From assembly GCA_902774815.1 (NCBI GenBank), contig CACYJV010000034.1, forward strand, positions 1 to 39,276: a stretch of 39,276 nucleotides of DNA, written 5' to 3'. Position 1 is the first letter of the stretch; the number at the start of each line of letters is the position of its first letter. Shown piece after piece: positions 1-8,183 of this stretch. Made by a program: the position numbers and the translations under genes. Under the pieces are notes generated by a model that saw only the letters and a list, made by a program, of their open reading frames with translations, was not told the origin of the DNA and did no database searches. Source of the DNA: an uncultured Prevotellaceae bacterium (GTDB taxonomy: Bacteria > Bacteroidota > Bacteroidia > Bacteroidales > Bacteroidaceae).

Positions 1-67
1 GGAGGAAAACAAAAAAAGCATCCATCACAAATTATACATGGCTTTTGATGGCTGATGATAGAAATCG

Positions 68-99
68 AAAAGAGGATGTGCCTATTTTGACACACCCTC
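68..99 (-). terminator. Rho-independent terminator of the first two genes
   Basis: On the minus strand GAGGGTGTG pairs with CACATCCTC (9 bp, one G-T wobble) around a 10-nt loop, followed directly by TTTT. It lies about 35 bases beyond the stop codon of the Omp28-like gene and fits the end of that transcript. Confidence 0.75.
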
Positions 100-133
100 G
101 TTTGTGCTATTTGGTGTCTTTGTCTTCTGCTTA

Positions 134-1990
134 TCAGCGTAGAAGCACCTTGCTGGTACGCACTTTACCATTGGCAAGCGTCTCTGCCTTGATGAAAAGA
201 CCATGCTGAGGCATGACAACGCGTCGGCCCTGCAGGTCATAGTAAGCCACGGAGCTGACAGTCTCTTCTGCTGTAGTGGCCACGGCCTTGATGCCGCTGA
301 GCGTCGATGCGCCAGCATCCACCTTGTTGGCGTTTACAATCTTTCCTGTAGTCTTCTCGATGAGCAGAACAACCACCGTAAGTTTGTTCTTGTCTTGAAT
401 GATGGTGTCGCCTTGCATGTTGCGCACCTTGCGCAAGTCGAAGCTGTAGTCGTAAGTCTGAGACACATCAGCCTCGATGGGTGCATGCAGAGACCCTTCG
501 ATGCCTGCTACGCTGGAGCGGTCGACAATCACAAAGTTAAACTCCAGTCCCATGACATAGCTGCCACCCTTGGTGAACAGATCCATCGACGATGGCCATC
601 CCGTATCGCCGGCATAGTAGTTGGCCTGCGCCCAAGAGCGACCTGTGCCCTTCAATCCATTGGCCAACAGGCAGAAGCTCACCTCATAGGGGCAGTCGGC
701 ATGTTCCACGGGGAAGGTTATGAATGACGTAGCCTTGAGTACGCTGTCCTCCGTCCACTCGGTTTCGATGTCTACTTCGGCAGGAGCCACAACCTCGCAA
801 GCTGTCTTCCACACGGCATCGATGCCGAACACCTTGCTGCCACTGTTGCCCGAGAAGGCGTCAGTGGAGATGCTGCGATCGATGAAAGCAGCCGGGAAGC
901 CAGCAATATTGCTGGGATAGTTGCGCGTGAACTCCATTGGTTCGCCCGAACCTGACGATCCGTGATAGGAAATGCCAATAAAGTCTTCGGGATAGAGGCG
1001 GTTCATCTCTTCCAAGCCTACGTAGCCACGCGGGCAGTAGCCGCACCAAGTGCCGGTGTACTCCTCGAGCACGGCACGATGCTTAGGCAAGGTGTTGTAG
1101 AGATTGGCTACGCCTTCTCCACGGCGTGCTACATCGGGGTTGTCGATACCATCGACTTTTGTTATTTCGATGATAATGGGATAAGAACCCTTACGCTCAA
1201 CGGCAGGCAACTGAACCGTAAACGTGGCCGAACGTCCGGCAATGCCTGGCAACTGGCTGGCCTTGGGGAGGTCAACATGTGCACTGCCCGTCATACCAGC
1301 TATTTCGTAGGTATAGTCGAACGACTTCACGCCTGCAGTACCGTGGTTGAGAATCTCGGCAGTGGTCGTTGTCACCTCACCAGTGTGTCCTTTCAGGTTT
1401 TCAACTCGTCCCACACCAGCTGCATGTTCATAGACGACATCGCCTTCGAGTATTACCTGAAGTGCCAGGTCATTCCATTCGCCTGCCATATCGTGCCAAG
1501 CGGTGCGATACTTCTGGCTGGAGTGGATGTAGCAGCCGCCTGCCGACGACTTGCGGGTGACGACAACGGGCTTGCGGGCCGTCGTGGCCTCAGCCAACTT
1601 AAACGTATAGCCCACGTAGAGGCCTTCGGCAGTGATGGTATAAGGCTCGTCGAACACCACCTCATGGTAACCACGCTGCGGGGTAAACTCCTTGGTAGCT
1701 ATGTCGACGGGCTGCATTTTCATGCTCTTGATGGTCGGCAGTTGCGTCGACATCCAAGCCTGTCCATCGGAGAGTCCGTTGACGAGGGGGAACGTGATGC
1801 GCAGAGCCTTCACACGCATGCCCACCAAAGCCTTGTCGTCAAGACACTGGCAGAGGTCGAAGGTCTCGGCCTTGGTAATGCCGGTGCCTACAGTCATGGC
1901 ACTGTCGCCACGACTATAGACTATCTCCGTCGACTGCCCGAAGGCAATTGTGCTCACCAGGCACATGATGATAAATAGTAGATGTTTCAT
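134..1990 (-). CDS. Omp28-like secreted protein with thioredoxin motif
   Basis: 618 residues. The N-terminus is a clear signal peptide (basic MKH, hydrophobic core, cleavage after AFGQ). The middle holds GTWCGYCPRG with cysteines at about 316 and 319, a CxxC motif in a thioredoxin-like fold, followed by a segment typical of the Omp28 family of Bacteroidetes outer-membrane proteins. The C-terminal 50 residues contain YYDLQGRRV, GLFIKAETL and a basic tail, the short sorting-type ending common on surface proteins of this phylum. The likely location is the outer membrane or cell surface. A role in disulfide or redox chemistry follows from the CxxC motif only and is not shown. It lies 46 bases after the next secreted gene upstream and is probably cotranscribed with it. 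The ATG at 1990 is the only start that keeps the signal peptide. Confidence 0.85.
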   Translation of the reverse strand: MKHLLFIIMCLVSTIAFGQSTEIVYSRGDSAMTVGTGITKAETFDLCQCLDDKALVGMRVKALRITFPLVNGLSDGQAWMSTQLPTIKSMKMQPVDIATKEFTPQRGYHEVVFDEPYTITAEGLYVGYTFKLAEATTARKPVVVTRKSSAGGCYIHSSQKYRTAWHDMAGEWNDLALQVILEGDVVYEHAAGVGRVENLKGHTGEVTTTTAEILNHGTAGVKSFDYTYEIAGMTGSAHVDLPKASQLPGIAGRSATFTVQLPAVERKGSYPIIIEITKVDGIDNPDVARRGEGVANLYNTLPKHRAVLEEYTGTWCGYCPRGYVGLEEMNRLYPEDFIGISYHGSSGSGEPMEFTRNYPSNIAGFPAAFIDRSISTDAFSGNSGSKVFGIDAVWKTACEVVAPAEVDIETEWTEDSVLKATSFITFPVEHADCPYEVSFCLLANGLKGTGRSWAQANYYAGDTGWPSSMDLFTKGGSYVMGLEFNFVIVDRSSVAGIEGSLHAPIEADVSQTYDYSFDLRKVRNMQGDTIIQDKNKLTVVVLLIEKTTGKIVNANKVDAGASTLSGIKAVATTAEETVSSVAYYDLQGRRVVMPQHGLFIKAETLANGKVRTSKVLLR

Positions 1991-2036
1991 AAAACTATGA
2001 ACACTAAAAACTATGCTCTAAACTCTAAACCGTCAA

Positions 2037-3743
2037 CTACTTACTGACACTCTTAAAGCTACGGCTGGTACCGTCGGTGTAGTGAACAGTCTTGATGACA
2101 AAGCCCTTGGTATTGCCAGTAACCTGACGACCCATGGCATCGTGATAGGTGATGGATGCCACCTTGGCATCGGCCTGACGCGTGTTGATACCTACAACAA
2201 CATCCTCAGGCAGCGACACAATCTGGGCAGTAGCCAGATCGTAATAGACCACATTCGAATGACGCTCTTCATCGCCGCCACGGTAGATGGTCTGGATACC
2301 TACGTTCTTGGCAGGTTCAAAGTAAATGGTAAAGAACGACGTGTAGATGTCATAATTAGAATCGATGAAGCCATAAGGTACCTCTGCCATTTCCTCAGTG
2401 AGTCCGCTGTAGTCATCGGGAGTGAAGATGAAGGGCTCGTCGTCAATCCAAGCACGCCAAGTCAACTTTTCTGGTACCATGAAGTTGCCATCGGCATCGG
2501 TGTTCGAGAGGGTGAACTGCAAGGCATTGTAACCCCACTGGTCAAAGGTGGCATTGTACTGCGTGATGACGGGATCAGCAGGTGTAGCAGGCACTTCCTT
2601 GAAGAAGTAGAAGTAGGGCTCGCGCAGAGTCGTCAGGTTCAGGCGTGCAGTCTTACGGCCAGCATTGATGGCCAGAGCATCGGTAGTCTTGAAGGAACGG
2701 TCCTCGGCATTGTAGTCGAACACGAGTTCGTCGAGCAGGTCGGCGGCCTCATACTCCTGGCCCGATGCCTCATCGACAATCTTTGTCATACGCTCACCCG
2801 AGAAGAACAGGTAGTACTGACCATAGTAGTCGCCCACAAACTGCTCGCTCTTGAAGATGAGCTTGTCGCCTTCGATGGTTCCCTTGACATAAGTGCCTTC
2901 TGTGACAACGGTCAGATAAACGTCGTTACCGACAAAAGCACAAGGAATCTGCTCGGCTTTGGGGCTTTCGGGATCGTAAGTCACGGTGATGTACTCCAGC
3001 TTAGCACCCTCAGGCAGCTGTACCTTTTCGTATGTCATCGGCTCGAACAGCAGGTTCCAGTTGGCATAGCCTTCCCACTTGAAATCGACACCGTCGGTAG
3101 TGTAGAGCACGCCAATGGCATAGTGCCCGTCAACATAGGGATCGGCGTTGTCCTCGATGCTCTTCAGCACGCCGTCGCGATAGAGCAACTTCATGTCCTG
3201 ATCGCCTGTAGCAGCCACAAACCGGCCTTCACCCGTCTCTTGATTGGTCCATTCCCAGACAAGACGCGTCAGGTAGTAGTCGTACGTGGTGGCACCATCG
3301 TAACTCGTACGCTGGTCGATGTGCTGGCGACGCACAAGGATGGTATCGCCCTCGGTGCGCTCGGCCTTCACCCACGTACCGGAATTGAACGTAGTTGGCA
3401 GGTTGTAGAGGTAGACGAATCCATCATCGCCTTCCACAATCTTGGTGATACCTGCATCGGTAGTGGCATCCATAGTTCCATAGAGCCAGTTGTGCGTGAA
3501 GGCACCATACGAAGCAATGAGGCCATCGTAAAGCTTACCAGCCGGCTGCTCTGTGATAATGTCGGAGGCATCGGCTGCTGCCACATGGCGCAGAGGCTGC
3601 ACATCGGGCAGTTGCACCATCTTCATGACGTGTGCAGGATTGAAACTCGATGCTGGTTGCGGGTCGTTAACGGCCTGTGGTTGAGCCACTACAGCACCAA
3701 CGGCAAACAGTGTTGCAACAATTGAAAGTAAAAGTCTTCTCAT
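2037..3743 (-). CDS. Secreted protein of unknown function with sorting-type C-terminus
   Basis: 568 residues from the ATG at 3743. A longer reading from 3779 adds 12 residues that would spoil the signal peptide (MRRLLLSIVATLFAVGAVVAQ) and would start within the predicted leader. The mature protein is rich in Tyr, Asp and Thr. It has no cysteine-rich motif or catalytic signature that I recognise and reads like beta-rich surface protein. The C-terminus has ITYHDAMGRQV followed by GFVIKTVHYTDG and a basic tail, the same ending type as the neighbouring Omp28-like protein, so both may use the same export route. A good promoter lies just upstream and a terminator lies after the second gene, so the two probably form a bicistronic unit. 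No function is assigned. Confidence 0.8.
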   Translation of the reverse strand: MRRLLLSIVATLFAVGAVVAQPQAVNDPQPASSFNPAHVMKMVQLPDVQPLRHVAAADASDIITEQPAGKLYDGLIASYGAFTHNWLYGTMDATTDAGITKIVEGDDGFVYLYNLPTTFNSGTWVKAERTEGDTILVRRQHIDQRTSYDGATTYDYYLTRLVWEWTNQETGEGRFVAATGDQDMKLLYRDGVLKSIEDNADPYVDGHYAIGVLYTTDGVDFKWEGYANWNLLFEPMTYEKVQLPEGAKLEYITVTYDPESPKAEQIPCAFVGNDVYLTVVTEGTYVKGTIEGDKLIFKSEQFVGDYYGQYYLFFSGERMTKIVDEASGQEYEAADLLDELVFDYNAEDRSFKTTDALAINAGRKTARLNLTTLREPYFYFFKEVPATPADPVITQYNATFDQWGYNALQFTLSNTDADGNFMVPEKLTWRAWIDDEPFIFTPDDYSGLTEEMAEVPYGFIDSNYDIYTSFFTIYFEPAKNVGIQTIYRGGDEERHSNVVYYDLATAQIVSLPEDVVVGINTRQADAKVASITYHDAMGRQVTGNTKGFVIKTVHYTDGTSRSFKSVSK

Positions 3744-3799
3744 AGCGCGTGTTTTTAATAATAATGAGTTACTATACATAATGGTTTCATATTATGCCA

Positions 3800-3831
3800 C
3801 AAAGGTAAGGCTTTTCCTTCGAATTGCCAAA
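3800..3831 (-). promoter_or_regulatory. Bacteroidetes-type promoter for the secreted-protein pair
   Basis: On the minus strand TTTG (3831-3828) is followed after 20 bases by TACCTTTG (3807-3800), matching the Bacteroidetes consensus TTTG-N19-21-TAnnTTTG. The predicted start gives a leader of about 50 bases to the ATG at 3743. Confidence 0.75.
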
Positions 3832-3922
3832 GTATTTGTTCAATATTTTTCTTTTTATGTTCTTTTCCTCCTTTTCACTTCTGTAATCAGAGTGAAAAGG
3901 CCCATTTCATCAACAACAAACA

Positions 3923-3967
3923 GCGGATGCAGGAGGGCAAACACATCTTAGCTGCTCCTGCATCCGC
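3923..3967 (-). terminator. Strong hairpin, probable terminator of the AAA+ ATPase gene
   Basis: A perfect 13-bp stem (GCGGATGCAGGAG with its complement) encloses a 19-nt loop. It lies 28 bases past the ATPase stop codon. On the minus strand it is followed by a broken T-rich stretch (TGTTTGTTGTT), so termination is likely but not textbook. Confidence 0.65.
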
Positions 3968-3994
3968 ACATAATTTGTATTATATCAGTTACTT

Positions 3995-5701
3995 TCAGAA
4001 TCCAACGCGGCGTAACTCGCGTTTGGTGCAGAGACGTTCGTTGTTGCAGTAGTTGCGCAGCACGGGCAACAGGTCTTTTGTGTCGCCATGCAGGATGCTG
4101 TTGATGGCATGCTTGCGGGCAACGTTCTCTATCTGGCCGCCACTCAACTCGTAACTATCAGCCAATGCGGCACTTTCAGTCTCGGTCAACTCAGGAATCA
4201 TGGTTTGCCAAATCTTTGAACGCACGGCGGCATCGGGCTTGTCGAACTTAATCTTGTAGAGGAAGCGACGCTCGAAAGCGTTGTCAAGGTTATCGACCAG
4301 ATTGGTAGTGGCAATCATGATGCCATCAAGCGTCTCCATCTCCTGCAGGATGATGTTCTGTATCGAGTTCTCCATCTTGTCAACGGCACTCTGAGCACCC
4401 TCCTTGCGAACACCTATGATAGCGTCGGCCTCGTTGAAGAGCAAGATGGGCGCAGGTTTCTCGTCACCAGCACGACTGACAAGTTCGCGGTAGTGGTCGA
4501 AAAGTGCCTTGATGTTCTTCTCGGAGTCGCCCACCCACTTGCTCTTGATTTTCGGAACATCAACAATCATGATGTCGCGCCCTGTCTTTCGAGCGAGTTG
4601 GTAGACGGTCTCGGTCTTTCCTGTGCCGGGTCCACCATAGAACAGGCAGGCAAAACCATTGCGGAAGCCGCGCTGCTGCATGCGCTCGTGAATCTGTCGG
4701 TACTGCTCATCGCTGAAGAACGACGACAGTTCATCGACTTGCTTTTGGTTCTCTGCGGAGTAGAACATCTGCTTCTCACCAAGGTCCTGCGGGCGCAGCA
4801 TGTCGGCCATTTTCTCGGAAGGTGTACCTACGTTCATCTCGGCCAGCAACGTGCGTTTGGCATGCTCGGTCATACGGTAGCGGTTTGGATCGGCAATGCC
4901 ATCCTCGCAGCGATGCTCAATGTAGTTTGCCTTCATCAGTTCATGCTCGCCGCTACGCAACAATCCACGAACGAAGTTAAAGCGAGCCTGATGGCTGAAC
5001 ACATCCTCCATCTGGCCAAAGCGAACGTCGTTGTCATCTTCGTTAACCAACAGATGGCAGAACAGCGTGAGCAGCAAGCGACTATCCCAAGAAAAGGACA
5101 TTTCGAGCATCTGCCGTGCAAAGCTGACCTGTTTATTCGCCTTGAACAACTCATTGAGTTCGTTACTCAAGTCGTTAGGTGAAATGGCATTGTTGTTCAA
5201 GTCGTCGAACCAATCTTTCAGAACCTCAAACATCTCAGAGCAATCAAGTTCCGTGCGCTTCGGCAACTGATACACCTCGTTGCGCTTCAAATAGCGGATG
5301 ACCACAGCAGGCACGTCGAAATCGTCTTCATCTTTTACGTCGCGATAGCGTAGGAGGCGGCGGTGCACCAATGCATCGATGTCATTGGCATAGCTAAGGA
5401 TACGAATCTTGCTCAAATCGAGATGGCAGGCAAGGTCGTTGTAGTCTACATTGCGCGGTCCCCGTTCCATACAGATGCAGAACAGCACTGCCTGCACCTC
5501 GGTGATGCCAAAGCTATCGCTGAGGAACTGTATCTCCGGTGCAGCCTCCGTCATGAACTTTTCACTCAGACCAGAGTCTTTCGACATTTCCACTACACGT
5601 TCAATAGCCTGCAGCAACGTCGGCATGACGGGCATCTTCTTTGCTGCAGTCTTCTTACTCGTCGTCTTTTTCTCACTCGTTGTTGTAGTTTTCTTTTCCA
5701 T
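3995..5701 (-). CDS. AAA+ family ATPase
   Basis: 568 residues, cytoplasmic, no signal peptide. The first 20 residues are Lys/Thr-rich and low in complexity. Residues 25-320 have no motif I recognise. The AAA+ core follows: Walker A GGPGTGKTE with the lysine at 362, then the Walker B region ILLFNEADAI, then a sensor-like ATTNL and a likely arginine finger in FERRFLYKI. The order matches single-ring AAA+ remodelling ATPases. The Walker B aspartate position is asparagine (FNEAD instead of IDEAD). I have an impression that some bacterial relatives share this, but I cannot confirm it here. No partner gene is adjacent and the gene appears monocistronic with its own terminator, so the substrate is unknown. 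Confidence 0.85.
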   Translation of the reverse strand: MEKKTTTTSEKKTTSKKTAAKKMPVMPTLLQAIERVVEMSKDSGLSEKFMTEAAPEIQFLSDSFGITEVQAVLFCICMERGPRNVDYNDLACHLDLSKIRILSYANDIDALVHRRLLRYRDVKDEDDFDVPAVVIRYLKRNEVYQLPKRTELDCSEMFEVLKDWFDDLNNNAISPNDLSNELNELFKANKQVSFARQMLEMSFSWDSRLLLTLFCHLLVNEDDNDVRFGQMEDVFSHQARFNFVRGLLRSGEHELMKANYIEHRCEDGIADPNRYRMTEHAKRTLLAEMNVGTPSEKMADMLRPQDLGEKQMFYSAENQKQVDELSSFFSDEQYRQIHERMQQRGFRNGFACLFYGGPGTGKTETVYQLARKTGRDIMIVDVPKIKSKWVGDSEKNIKALFDHYRELVSRAGDEKPAPILLFNEADAIIGVRKEGAQSAVDKMENSIQNIILQEMETLDGIMIATTNLVDNLDNAFERRFLYKIKFDKPDAAVRSKIWQTMIPELTETESAALADSYELSGGQIENVARKHAINSILHGDTKDLLPVLRNYCNNERLCTKRELRRVGF

Positions 5702-5789
5702 ATTTCTAAATATTTAATTTGTTTATTCTTTCTCTACCTTGCTTCGTTAACATCTCCTTCATCGTCGAATTACCTGTCCCCCTTACCCA

Positions 5790-6014
5790 CTACGCTGCAA
5801 AAGCGATGTGGGGAGAGTGGAGAGGAGTAAGATGGAAGTGTTTCGTCATTAGCTGGATGAGACGAGTGGTCTCTTCTGAAGTGAGACTAAAGAGGATGAT
5901 AGAGAACGACTGGTTCTCAACGCAAGAGGTGAAGCGAACTCTGCGGTTCTTGAGATACTTCTGTATCTTGTTGAACTGATTCTTTGAACTGGTGCGAATG
6001 GTTGTTGTATTCAT
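5790..6014 (-). CDS. Possible small protein, 74 residues
   Basis: The N-terminal 60 residues look protein-like: a polar start MNTTTIRTSS, a basic amphipathic stretch (NQFNKIQKYLKNRR), then alternating hydrophobic residues and LIQLMTKHF. The last dozen residues (PLHSPHIAFAA) run into sequence that looks like intergenic spacer, so the true end may have drifted. There is no signal peptide or membrane segment. It shares its strand with the ATPase gene and lies 88 bases upstream of it. No good promoter or ribosome-binding site is visible. I do not recognise the family; it may be a real small gene or a chance ORF. Confidence 0.45.
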   Translation of the reverse strand: MNTTTIRTSSKNQFNKIQKYLKNRRVRFTSCVENQSFSIILFSLTSEETTRLIQLMTKHFHLTPLHSPHIAFAA

Positions 6015-6145
6015 ATTATGTCTATATTAAATTGTTTACATTTATAATATAGAACACAACCAGAAAAAATTTAATAAAAAGGGCAACTTTTTTTTAACGG
6101 GTTTGTATCTTTCTCATTAACAGGTATATAGCTCACTAAAAAAAT

Positions 6146-6410
6146 GTGCAATCTTTATCACAATAAGAACAATGCATCGCCGTATAAGGGGCAATGCCAT
6201 GCGACTTAAAGAGCAATATTTCGTCGCATAAGGGGCAACGTTTTACCACATAAAGAGCATTGCTTCTTAGGTCGTAACTCATTGCTTTATCAGTTGAAAA
6301 GCAATGCTTTTATGGTTGCAAAGCATTGCTCTATACCCCTGCAAAGCATAGCTCCATAGCATATAGAGCATTGACTCGTAGCATATAAAGCAATGTGTTA
6401 CATAGTAGTT
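6146..6410 (+). repeat. Array A: 12-unit degenerate tandem repeat, 22-bp period
   Basis: Units begin at 6146, 6168, 6190, 6212, 6234, 6256, 6278, 6300, 6322, 6345, 6367 and 6389. All are 22 bp except the ninth (23). The unit reads (A/G)GCA(A/T)TGCT, then about 11 variable bases, then TATAA, CATAAG or GCAA. Eight units keep CAATG or CATTG. AGCAATGCT and AGCATTGCT are reverse complements of each other, and both forms occur, so units can pair with one another. There is no ORF across it. It is not a CRISPR array because there are no constant repeats separated by unique spacers. Confidence 0.85.
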
Positions 6411-6462
6411 GGGGGGTAAGGAGAGGTTTAACTAGGAGTGTTGGGGTAAGATAGTAAGCATA

Positions 6463-6504
6463 CAAAAAAGGTGGGCAGATACTACAAAGAGTATCGTGCC
6501 CACC
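6463..6504 (-). terminator. Terminator of the TonB operon
   Basis: On the minus strand GGTGGGC and the inner GATAC pair with GTATC and GCCCACC (one bulge position) around a short loop, followed by TTTTTTG. It lies 26 bases after the stop codon of the TPR gene, the last gene of the operon. Confidence 0.85.
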
Positions 6505-6529
6505 TAATTAGTATAATGTTAGACAATAA

Positions 6530-7951
6530 TTACTTCACACCGAGAGCTTCGAGAGCGGTCTTAGCAGCCTCATCTTCGGGAGCAATCTCAAGAATTTTCT
6601 TGAAGTTTGCAATAGACGTAGCCTCGTCGTTATTCAGGTAATAGTAGGAACCGAGATAGCGATAGGCCTCGATGAGACGCTGGTTGTCACCGTTGTCGCG
6701 GTTGGCTGCATTTGCAAGGTGGTCGACGATAGCCTGATAGAAGGGCTTAGCCAGACCTTTTTCGCTGTCGGGGTCCATGGCACCTGCAAGGCGGGCACGC
6801 ATGAAGTTAGCGTAGTCAATCTGCTCGGGATAAGCCTCACCCAGCTTTGCGTATGTGGCATCGGCCTTCATGAAGGCATCAACCTGAGCCTGACCTGTGA
6901 GGTCGGCACCCATCTTCTGATAGATAGAAGCCAGACCAGCGATGTCGTAAGCAGAGGGTTTGTCCTTTGCAGAGAGATACATGTCGTAGTACTTTGTTCC
7001 ATTCTGGAAGTCATCCATGGCGATGTAAGCATCCGACAGATTCTTGTGAGTCATGCTGAGCTGCTCCTTGTTGTCCTTATTGGCATCAGCTGCCTTGAGG
7101 AACATCTCGACAGCACGGTCATACTGCTTGGCATTCTTCAGAGCGGTGCCATAGTAGGTATAGTCGAAACCAGAGATCTTGGCACTGTCGGAACGATTGA
7201 ACAGGGCATCGGCATACTGCAGGGCCTCGTCGGTGCGCTCCATATCGGTGAGGTTATAGAAGGCCAGACGGTTCCAAGCTGCCTTGCGGGCATCGCGGGT
7301 CAGACCATACTTGGCGAGCTCAAGGCTCTTCTCACGATCCTGGTGCATCCAAGATGCCATGGCATAGTTAGTGATGTCAACATCCTCCATCTTGACCTTG
7401 TCAACCTTGGCATAGTACTCCATAGCCTTATCGAGCATGTTGGAGTTGTAGTAAATACGGCCAGCTAGAGCATCGACAGCGATATCGGGACGCTGAGCGC
7501 GCAGGTCGTTCAGATTGTTGACTGCCTCCTGAGGACTACGTCCACGCAGGATGTTGGCATACTTGAAGTAGCCTTCAGGATCTTTGGGATCCCAGTACTT
7601 AGCCTGCTGGTACATCTCGGCAGCCTTACCACCATCGTCCTGAGTGACAGCGATGTCGCCCATGAGGATGTAGGCCTTGGCAAACTTCTTGTCGCGAGCG
7701 GCAGCCATCTCAGCATACTTGGTAGCTCTGACGGGATCCTTTGCCTCGAGGAAAGCCTGGCCAATAGCGACGAGCATCTCAGGATTCTTCTTGAACATCT
7801 TCTCGAAGCCCTTCATCTGCTTGTCGACATCAACCTTAGATGCAATAATGTTTTTCACCTGGCCGAGAACGGCCTTGTCTACTTGTGCCATGACAGGAGC
7901 GCTGAAGCTGAGCATCAGGGCTCCAATTACTAAATATTTGAACTTTTTCAT
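6530..7951 (-). CDS. Periplasmic tetratricopeptide-repeat protein
   Basis: 473 residues with a signal peptide (MKKFKYLVIGALMLSFSAPVMAQ). The mature protein is almost entirely helical TPR-like units: repeated patterns such as AxxxGxxxLEAKDPVRATKYAEMAA, AYILMGDIAVTQDDGGKAAEMYQQA and the final SYYYLNNDEATSIANFKKILEIAP. There is no enzyme motif. It is probably a periplasmic or membrane-associated scaffold. It is the last gene of the unit exbB-exbD-exbD-tonB-PstS-like-TPR on the same strand. The 232-bp gap before it is the largest inside the run, so it may also have its own promoter, although I saw no good match. Its place in the operon suggests a supporting role for TonB function or envelope homeostasis, which is inference. 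Confidence 0.85.
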   Translation of the reverse strand: MKKFKYLVIGALMLSFSAPVMAQVDKAVLGQVKNIIASKVDVDKQMKGFEKMFKKNPEMLVAIGQAFLEAKDPVRATKYAEMAAARDKKFAKAYILMGDIAVTQDDGGKAAEMYQQAKYWDPKDPEGYFKYANILRGRSPQEAVNNLNDLRAQRPDIAVDALAGRIYYNSNMLDKAMEYYAKVDKVKMEDVDITNYAMASWMHQDREKSLELAKYGLTRDARKAAWNRLAFYNLTDMERTDEALQYADALFNRSDSAKISGFDYTYYGTALKNAKQYDRAVEMFLKAADANKDNKEQLSMTHKNLSDAYIAMDDFQNGTKYYDMYLSAKDKPSAYDIAGLASIYQKMGADLTGQAQVDAFMKADATYAKLGEAYPEQIDYANFMRARLAGAMDPDSEKGLAKPFYQAIVDHLANAANRDNGDNQRLIEAYRYLGSYYYLNNDEATSIANFKKILEIAPEDEAAKTALEALGVK

Positions 7952-8040
7952 ACCTTCTACTTTTTAAGGGTTCAACATTTATGATATAGGAGTGCAGGAA
8001 TGGAAGGAGTTCAGACATGAGTCTTAGGTATAAACCTACG

Positions 8041-8068
8041 TCTTTCATCCTTTATCTTTCATCCTTTC
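8041..8068. repeat. Short tandem repeat, two 14-bp copies
   Basis: TCTTTCATCCTTT plus one variable base occurs twice in direct succession (8041-8054 and 8055-8068), in the 232-bp gap between the PstS-like and TPR genes. The rest of that gap shows no gene or clear hairpin. Confidence 0.7.
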
Positions 8069-8183
8069 CGTCCGTTTGATAGTAAGACGACGGAATACTC
8101 CAAAAGTTAACTCCATTCAAATTTATTAACTTATGCACCTTATGATACTTCAACAGACGGAAGTAAAAGGGGCTAACGGACTG

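Larger units (their letters stand above)
5702..6529. other. Long intergenic region with array A and a possible small gene
   Basis: The 828-bp gap between the ATPase and TPR genes holds the possible small ORF (5790-6014), an AT-rich stretch (about 6015-6120), the 22-bp tandem array A (6146-6410) and the TPR terminator (6463-6504). I could not find a convincing TAnnTTTG promoter for the ATPase gene in it. Confidence 0.6.

Noticed and set aside
962-1978. 338-codon plus-strand ORF opposite the Omp28-like gene
   Set aside because: Antisense shadow of a well-supported gene with a CxxC motif and signal peptide.
2082-3725. 547-codon plus-strand ORF opposite the second secreted gene
   Set aside because: Antisense shadow: no signal peptide or domain, and the minus-strand frame has a signal peptide, sorting tail and promoter.
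6146-6410. CRISPR array
   Set aside because: Units are 22 bp with a degenerate core and no constant repeat with separate 30-bp spacers; no cas genes are nearby.
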